From assembly GCA_958295605.1 (NCBI GenBank), contig OY282495.1:79310427-79374426 (forward strand): 64,000 nucleotides of DNA, written 5' to 3'. Positions within the stretch are counted from its first letter, which is position 1. Each line of letters begins with the position of its first letter. The notes beneath the pieces are model-generated. The model was not told the origin of the DNA. It searched no databases and saw nothing but the letters and a program-made list of their open reading frames with translations. The position numbers and the translations under genes were made by a program. This DNA is from Ajuga chamaepitys (lineage: Eukaryota > Streptophyta > Magnoliopsida > Lamiales > Lamiaceae). Positions 59,102 to 64,000 of this stretch are shown here, piece after piece.

Positions 59102-59182
59102 CGGTTTTAAATTGTTGTCAAAATGGTACTTTTAGCAACAACACTATTAATAACAGACTTCTATTCGCAAAATTCTTGTATG
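58980..59182 (+). repeat. Y-type CACTA terminal region of element 2
   Basis: Inverse counterpart of 42884-43210: shared words GAAAGGCAACAT, ACGGTTTTAAATTGTTG and GGTACTTTTAGCAACAAC, split by an (AT)n run (59056-59100). The terminus is degenerate (CTTGTATG for CTTGTAGTG). Confidence 0.8.
59056..59100. repeat. (AT)n microsatellite
   Basis: About twenty-two AT units inside the Y-type end. Confidence 0.9.
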
Positions 59183-59333
59183 TTTAATGGTTTATTTCAC
59201 TAATAGAATTTTAGCAAATTAAATTATTTATATAAAATAGATATAATTATTTACTAAATATTATTACAAGATAAATACATTTCCATTCATCACATGGGTC
59301 GACTACTAGTATATCCTAATATCTAATTTGTAT

Positions 59334-59551
59334 TAGGCGTGACAATCCGGGTCATGGGGTAGGGTTCCCATTCGATTTTGGGTCGATTCAGGATATATAT
59401 TTAAAATAAATAATTATTACATTTTAAGAAAAAATATTAATTTCAGGTCGACTATGGTTAAAACAAGGTTAATCGGTTCGCGTCAGGTTGTTTGCGAGTT
59501 CCTCTCAGTAATTTCGTCTCAGGTTGAGTTGGGTTAGAAATTGCGACCCTA
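59334..59551. mobile_element. hAT-type MITE
   Basis: Flanked by ATTTGTAT / ATCTGTAT (59326-59333, 59552-59559; one mismatch). Ends TAGGCGTGACAATCC and, on the other strand, TAGGGTCGCAATTTC. Interior GGGTCATGGGGTAGGG / GGTTGAGTTGGGTT words. Confidence 0.75.
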
Positions 59552-60697
59552 ATCTGTATCGCCAATTACATATTTCGGTTAAATTGTTCTTTTAATTGAT
59601 TTGATTTCAAGTATTACTTTCCATATTTATTTTATGATTAGAGTAATTTTTGCTATTAATATTGAGATATATTGTTTTTCATGATATTAATAATGTACTT
59701 CAGAGAATTATATTAGCTCTCCAGTTGAATGGATTTGAATCTAGTTAAATTAATTTCGTGCGTTTTAAGTGGATTGGAGATTCACTCCAAGTTGAATGGA
59801 TATTGAAATCTTTTGTTTTAAATCCTTTAATCCATTATGAAATATTAATTAATATGACGTTATTCTTCAATTAAGTTCTCTGCTATGCTATTTATTTATA
59901 GTAATAATGACAAAAATAATTTCAAGTTTATAGGGCTGCGATGTTTATTGCTCAATCAATCAATCGTGCCTTGGTGCCATTATTATAGGGGTTAAGATCA
60001 GGGTTTAGTAAATCCTACAACTAATATGCTATTCGCTATACATTTATATATCTGTAACGGTATGCATGAGACGTGTAAAGTTAAGAAGTGTATTACATTG
60101 AGTAGCTAAAAATCCACCGGTTAAGTCTAAATCTTGTAGCCCATTTCATTGAATTTCAGTCTGGATTCTCTGTCCCTTGTCCCACTTTAGAACGAATCTT
60201 ACAATATAAACTTTAAATTGCGAATGTGTGTATCATATATGAACGCTAAACTATAAATTATTGAATTATGAACATTGGATCATGAATTGTTAAGTCATAA
60301 ATCTGAAATAGAAAATCTACCTTTGTCCAAAATAATCGAATCTCTGATTCTTAACATTAAATTTGAATGTAAATCATGAATCATAAACCTAAATCGTAAA
60401 GTTTAAACTTACAAAACCACAAAAATAATTATAACTAATTATTGTTTTTAGAGTGAAACACAGATAAAGTACAATAAAAGTGGAACATGTGATTCGAAGT
60501 CATCTGATTTGTGGGTCGCATTCAGATAAGAGAGTCCAAATAAATAAAATGTGTGAACCTAGTTGATGATGATATTGATACGGGCGCAATTGATACAACT
60601 CTTGCGCTTACTTCCCTAGCCCATCATCTCATTCACCCAATTAGCTCGGTTGAAGCCCAAGCTGCAAATACTGAGCCCACTAGCTCCAAAGGACAAG
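59552..60697. other. AT-rich non-coding stretch
   Basis: No gene, RNA or element end recognised. Confidence 0.5.
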
Positions 60698-61130
60698 CAC
60701 CTACAACAATTTAATAAAAAGACAACAGTTTCTTTCAGCAGTGTTGTGTATTCATGAATTAACAACAGTTTTGTCGCAATTTATTGTCTATTAGCGACAA
60801 GACACACTAATAGACAACAATTTTCAGCATTGCCGTCTATTAGCGCCTTTTTCCACAGATAGACATCGCTTTTAACGACGATTGCCCAAACCTTGTATTG
60901 ACAAATCATTGCTCCAATAGATAACGCTACTGTCAACATTTTTTCGGGAAACTGTTGTAAAAAAAACATTTTAATCTACAATACTTTTAGTATGTTGTAT
61001 TATTTAAAATTCATTAAAATTATGTTCTAGATATTTTAATAAACTCTTCATTATAATTTAATAATTAATAATATATTTTAAATAAAATAATAATTATGAT
61101 TTTATTTTATATATTGCATTTTATTTTAAT
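60698..61130 (+). mobile_element. X-type CACTA 5' end, third copy
   Basis: Starts CACCTACAACAATTTAATAAA (consensus CACTACAACAATTTCATAAA with damage) and follows 41843-42340 closely: CAGCAGTGTTGTGTATTCAT, GACAAGACACACTAATAGAC, TTTTTCCACAGATAGACA, then TTATTTAAAATTCATTAAAA and AATAATATATTTTAAATAAA. No matching Y end is in the window, so the element either runs past 64000 or is a broken copy. Confidence 0.75.
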
Positions 61131-61850
61131 AAACTCTTCATTTTAATTATCGGGCCGACTTGATATTCTCAATATATTATAGGGTAATAAGTCGGGCCGG
61201 ACCAATTAATTTTAGGCCCGATTAAATTTTGACGTGGCCCAACCCGAAATTTGACGTTAGCCCAACAGGCCCGTCCCGATCGGACCGGACCGTCCGAATT
61301 GCCACCTCTATGGTCATGTTGTGTTTTAATTCAATTTTTATTTTTAGTATTTTCAGTAGTCATTTTATTTTTATGGGATCCCCTCCTCTCCTCCTCCAAT
61401 TTGATCAGCAAATGGGCCGAGGCTCCACCATCAATCGCCTATAAATAATTAGGTCCGCAGGGCTTGCTTAGCCCGCCTCCACATGGGCCTTCCTATTTTG
61501 GGCCTCATTAATTCTGGCCTAATTTCAAGAGCTGTGAACTTGTTCTGCCAAAGTGCCAGAACCTGCCTCTACTGAACCGCTTATCAATTGGGCTTGTGCA
61601 ACCCATGCGAACATTTATAATAGTCTAAGTTAAAATATTATAATTCTATTAATTTCTAGTCATCAATCATCATACATTGTACAATGTGTACCAGTTTTTA
61701 TTTGTGTATTGTTGGTATAATTTTTTTTTTTTTTTTTTGGTTTTTCTTATGGCTGTGAATATTTTTCTTCCCACTAAATAACCCACACTTTCTCTCCTAA
61801 AAATAAAATGTACATACTATTATTTCCTCTCTCAATTCTCCTAAACTCAC
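61131..61850. other. Continuation of X-type element interior, no genes
   Basis: GGCCCG-rich words (61150-61310) have counterparts at 42520-42660 and 50590-50690, so the shared 5' region probably extends this far. Short overlapping frames at 61229-61448 are not supported as genes. T-run at 61722-61738. Confidence 0.4.
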
Positions 61851-62086
61851 TAGAGGTGGTAAAATCGATCAGATCGGTAGTAAAATTGATCAGATCAGCC
61901 TGTCGATTCGATATTTTAGATGGACTGGGTCATAGAAATGTTAGTTCGAACTACTATTTGGCCCGTCGGGCTCGATGTGATGCGCCAAAAGCTCGATAGA
62001 CCGTAGATCGCCTCGATAATCTTTAAGGGGATAGACTGGTCTTGATTGACTAATTTTAATCCGGACCAGCCGAATTGTCACCTCCA
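61851..62086. mobile_element. hAT-type MITE with 8-bp TSD
   Basis: Perfect TSD AAACTCAC (61843-61850 and 62087-62094). Ends TAGAGGTGGTAAAATCG and, on the other strand, TGGAGGTGACAATTCGG. Interior GATCAGATC and TCGAT words. No ORF. Confidence 0.88.
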
Positions 62087-62098
62087 AAACTCACACTC

Positions 62099-62154
62099 TT
62101 TGTACTAAAAAAATCTTGTAAGCCTTTGTACTAAAAAAATCTTATAAGCCTTCC
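62099..62154. repeat. Tandem duplication, 28-bp period
   Basis: Two copies of TTTGTACTAAAAAAATCTT followed by GTAAGCC / ATAAGCC. Confidence 0.85.
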
Positions 62155-63660
62155 CTCCCACCCCTAGCCTGCCCCCACTTTGACATATACATACATTATG
62201 TATAGGAGACACTTGTAAATTATATATTTTTCTTTATAATGTACATCATTATTTTCTTTTTTCTATTTTTGTATTTTATCTCTCTGATACAATACAATCG
62301 TCTTCGCGTTGTCCCGTCTCTATCACCGTCATCTCTCTCTTGTGAAGCACATAGACGCTCATATCTTTCTTGCGAACACAGACATCTTAGTATGCTCTCT
62401 CTCAGCACGTATGGTCGTGGCTGAAATTTGCGACCCCAATTAGGATTTAATAGAGGGTTTTCCCCAATTTCCTCGAGCAGATTACGATTTCACATTTCTG
62501 AATTTCTATAAAATTTATCGGATAAATTCTCTACGTATTGATTGTTTTTCACAAAGTCTGCAGAAATCAGGTAAATCACTGGTTCATTATGTTTCTTTAA
62601 GTCATCTCGATGATTTATTTATATATAGTCATCGTGGATTGCGATTAGGGTTCAAGTTCGAATACTATTGGAATTAAGTTGATTATTTTATCTTGATTTT
62701 GTTGTGACTTATTGTACATTTTTTATCTTTGTTGTGAACTTTAATCAATTGAACATGTTTTAGTTGGTTTGGCCGCTTAGTTTTTCTATTACTTTTTAAT
62801 TCCTGATTTACTTTTAATTCCTTCGTCGCCTCTCTCGCAACTTTGCTTTCAATGTATTATAATTCTACGTTAAGTTGCTTTAACATTTGTGGCGAATGCT
62901 TGCTTGTTGCTAATGGACTATGAATAAAGCTCTTTTTCCATGCTTTGCTGCAGGTTGGTAGTTAGAGTTTAATTAATTGTAGGTGGATTTTTTGTAATGG
63001 AATTTCTTTCCAAGCTTGTGAGCAGATAGGTATTAAATGTATTTTCTACGAATTGGAAGGGAACAACTTTTATTGTGATTATTTAATTAGCAGCTCCAAG
63101 GTTCAGTAGTAATATTATGAGCTATACTTTACTTTACATATTCTTGAATACATGTATCAAATGGTTTAATTTGTACAATAGGTTTCGTCTAAATAATTAA
63201 TTATTCATATGGTAAATCCTGCATCCCTAGGTAAAATTAATGTACGTATTCAAGATGTTTACTTTGTATCAATTAATATGAGTTGCTAATACTATATTAT
63301 TATGCTCTGCTTATTGAATTCGATGCTAAATGATGTTTTATTTGTGAGAAAGCAATGTAAGTTACATGGTGAGCAAGTACTTCTCAGATCGAAAACTTGA
63401 TTGTAGGAGGTCGGACATCTCACGTAGCCCAATAGACATTCCTTTATATGTTTGCTACCTTCAAAGTTATTTATCTTGATGTACGTTTAGTATCCCACTA
63501 ATCATATCTGATTCAGTAGTGGTTGAAGGATGTTAATCAATTTCTGATGTTATGGATCACATTTGTAGCATCTAAATTGGAGTAATAAGTCAATTAACTG
63601 GATCCTATGTGTGTGCATATTATTGTGAACAACCTATGTTGTTCCAATATAAACTCTTCG
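62155..63660 (+). other. Non-coding, possibly transcribed leader and intron
   Basis: 62280-62575 is CT-rich and ends AGAAATCAG/GTAAATC, which resembles a 5' exon with splice donor, followed by about 1 kb of T-rich intron-like sequence. By position it could be the leader of a gene or cargo-bearing element continuing beyond the window. No coding exon recognised. Confidence 0.3.
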
Positions 63661-64000
63661 CATCACCAGAAACGGTTTTTTCAACTGACATTGCTACAAA
63701 AGTTTCCACTATAACTACAACATAAATGAGCTAATGTAACACCCAAAAAGTGTTACATATATACTAAAATGTGTTACCATAGACTTTAGGTAACACTTTA
63801 TTGGTGCTACATTTGCCGGTGCTACCTAAAGTCTAATGTAACACTTTTGATGATCTTCAGTAACACTTTTAATAAGTGTTACATTAGAATTTAAATTGTA
63901 ACACTAAAATAATGTTACATATAACCCCCTTTATGTAAGACTTTTAACTGAAAGAAAAAATAAAAAATTTGTCATTGCTGGGTTTCGAACCCAGGTTGCT
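63661..64000. mobile_element. CACTA-like end with GTGTTACAT units, cut by window edge
   Basis: Starts near CATCACCAGAAACGG (compare CACTACCAGAAAA ends of plant CACTA elements) and repeats GTGTTACAT / ATGTAACAC / AGTAACACTTT words in both orientations through 63920. The other end is outside the window. Confidence 0.5.
63972..64000 (-). repeat. tRNA-like T-arm at the window end
   Basis: On the minus strand CCTGGGTTCGAAACCCAGC forms a perfect T-arm-like hairpin and contains an exact B-box GGTTCGAAACC. The rest lies outside the window, so tRNA, SINE or tRNA-like module cannot be told apart. Confidence 0.5.

Larger units (their letters stand above)
41843..59182 (+). mobile_element. CACTA element 2 (outer), captured TSR1 and FBL11-like exons, host of element 3
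   Basis: The left end (X type) is CACTACAGCAATTTCATAAA then TAGACAACAG. The right end (Y type), on the other strand, is CATACAAGAATTTTGCG then AATAGAAG. TSD TTT at 41840-41842 and 59183-59185. Subterminal zones repeat TTGTTGTCTATTAG / ATAGACAAC words. The 17.3-kb span includes element 3 (8.2 kb) at 42884-51083; own length is about 9.1 kb. Captured exons on the plus strand lie at 53880-54191 and 54941-56369. It also carries a Harbinger MITE, a CACTA MITE and an LTR fragment. No transposase seen. Confidence 0.8.

Noticed and set aside
37809..59182. Metabolic gene cluster (MDH, succinyl-CoA ligase) or repair gene cluster
   Set aside because: All pieces are partial, carry stops and frameshifts, lack catalytic halves and lie between transposon ends, so they are cargo and not working genes.
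1..64000. CRISPR array, bacterial operon, riboswitch or rRNA genes
   Set aside because: No regularly spaced repeats with unique spacers, no Shine-Dalgarno-driven gene strings and no rRNA-like sequence. All supported features are plant nuclear.

Overview
The window is nuclear DNA of a flowering plant, probably a eudicot. It is AT-rich, repeat-dense and almost gene-free. Evidence for a plant is a BAHD acyltransferase, a Tork/Tnt1-type Copia retrotransposon, plant L1-type and Helitron coding remnants, and exon fragments of plant genes (MIRO GTPase, QUIRKY-like MCTP, plant mobile domain protein). No bacterial, phage or CRISPR features were seen.

Only one intact host gene is visible: an intronless BAHD acyltransferase at 35308-36651 (+), with both family motifs and a TATA-like box about 44 bp upstream of the ATG. 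Everything else is mobile DNA or gene debris.

Layout. 1-6.4 kb: a collapsed LTR element whose 5' LTR is split by a solo LTR, a hAT MITE, and tRNA-like modules. 6.9-7.7 kb: a broken QUIRKY/MCTP fragment. 9.7-11.1 kb: a solo LTR with a perfect 5-bp target duplication (TSD). 12.5 kb: a plant-mobile-domain fragment. 13.95-16.2 kb: a 5'-truncated L1-type LINE with a 15-bp TSD. 19.4-22.8 kb: MITEs and a second solo LTR. 23.7-31.7 kb: tRNA-like modules and AT-rich arrays interrupted by a truncated Helitron, itself interrupted by a near-complete Copia element (562-bp LTRs, TSD GTTAA). 32.6-34.5 kb: a long-inverted-repeat element carrying a hAT MITE. 34.7-36.7 kb: a MITE and the BAHD gene.

37.8-59.2 kb is the most interesting part: three CACTA transposons carrying captured host-gene exons. 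Element 1 (37809-41558, TSD GAT) carries fragments of MIRO GTPase and succinyl-CoA ligase beta. Element 2 (41843-59182, TSD TTT) carries TSR1 and, less certainly, FBL11-like exons. Element 3 (42884-51083, TSD CAC) is nested in element 2 in the opposite orientation and carries malate dehydrogenase and XPF/UVH1 nuclease fragments. Elements 2 and 3 belong to one family with two different termini, and in both the captured exons run from the same terminus to the other. A third copy of that terminus at 60.7 kb suggests another element running past the window edge.

All homology calls come from reading translations by eye against remembered family motifs. No database search was run.
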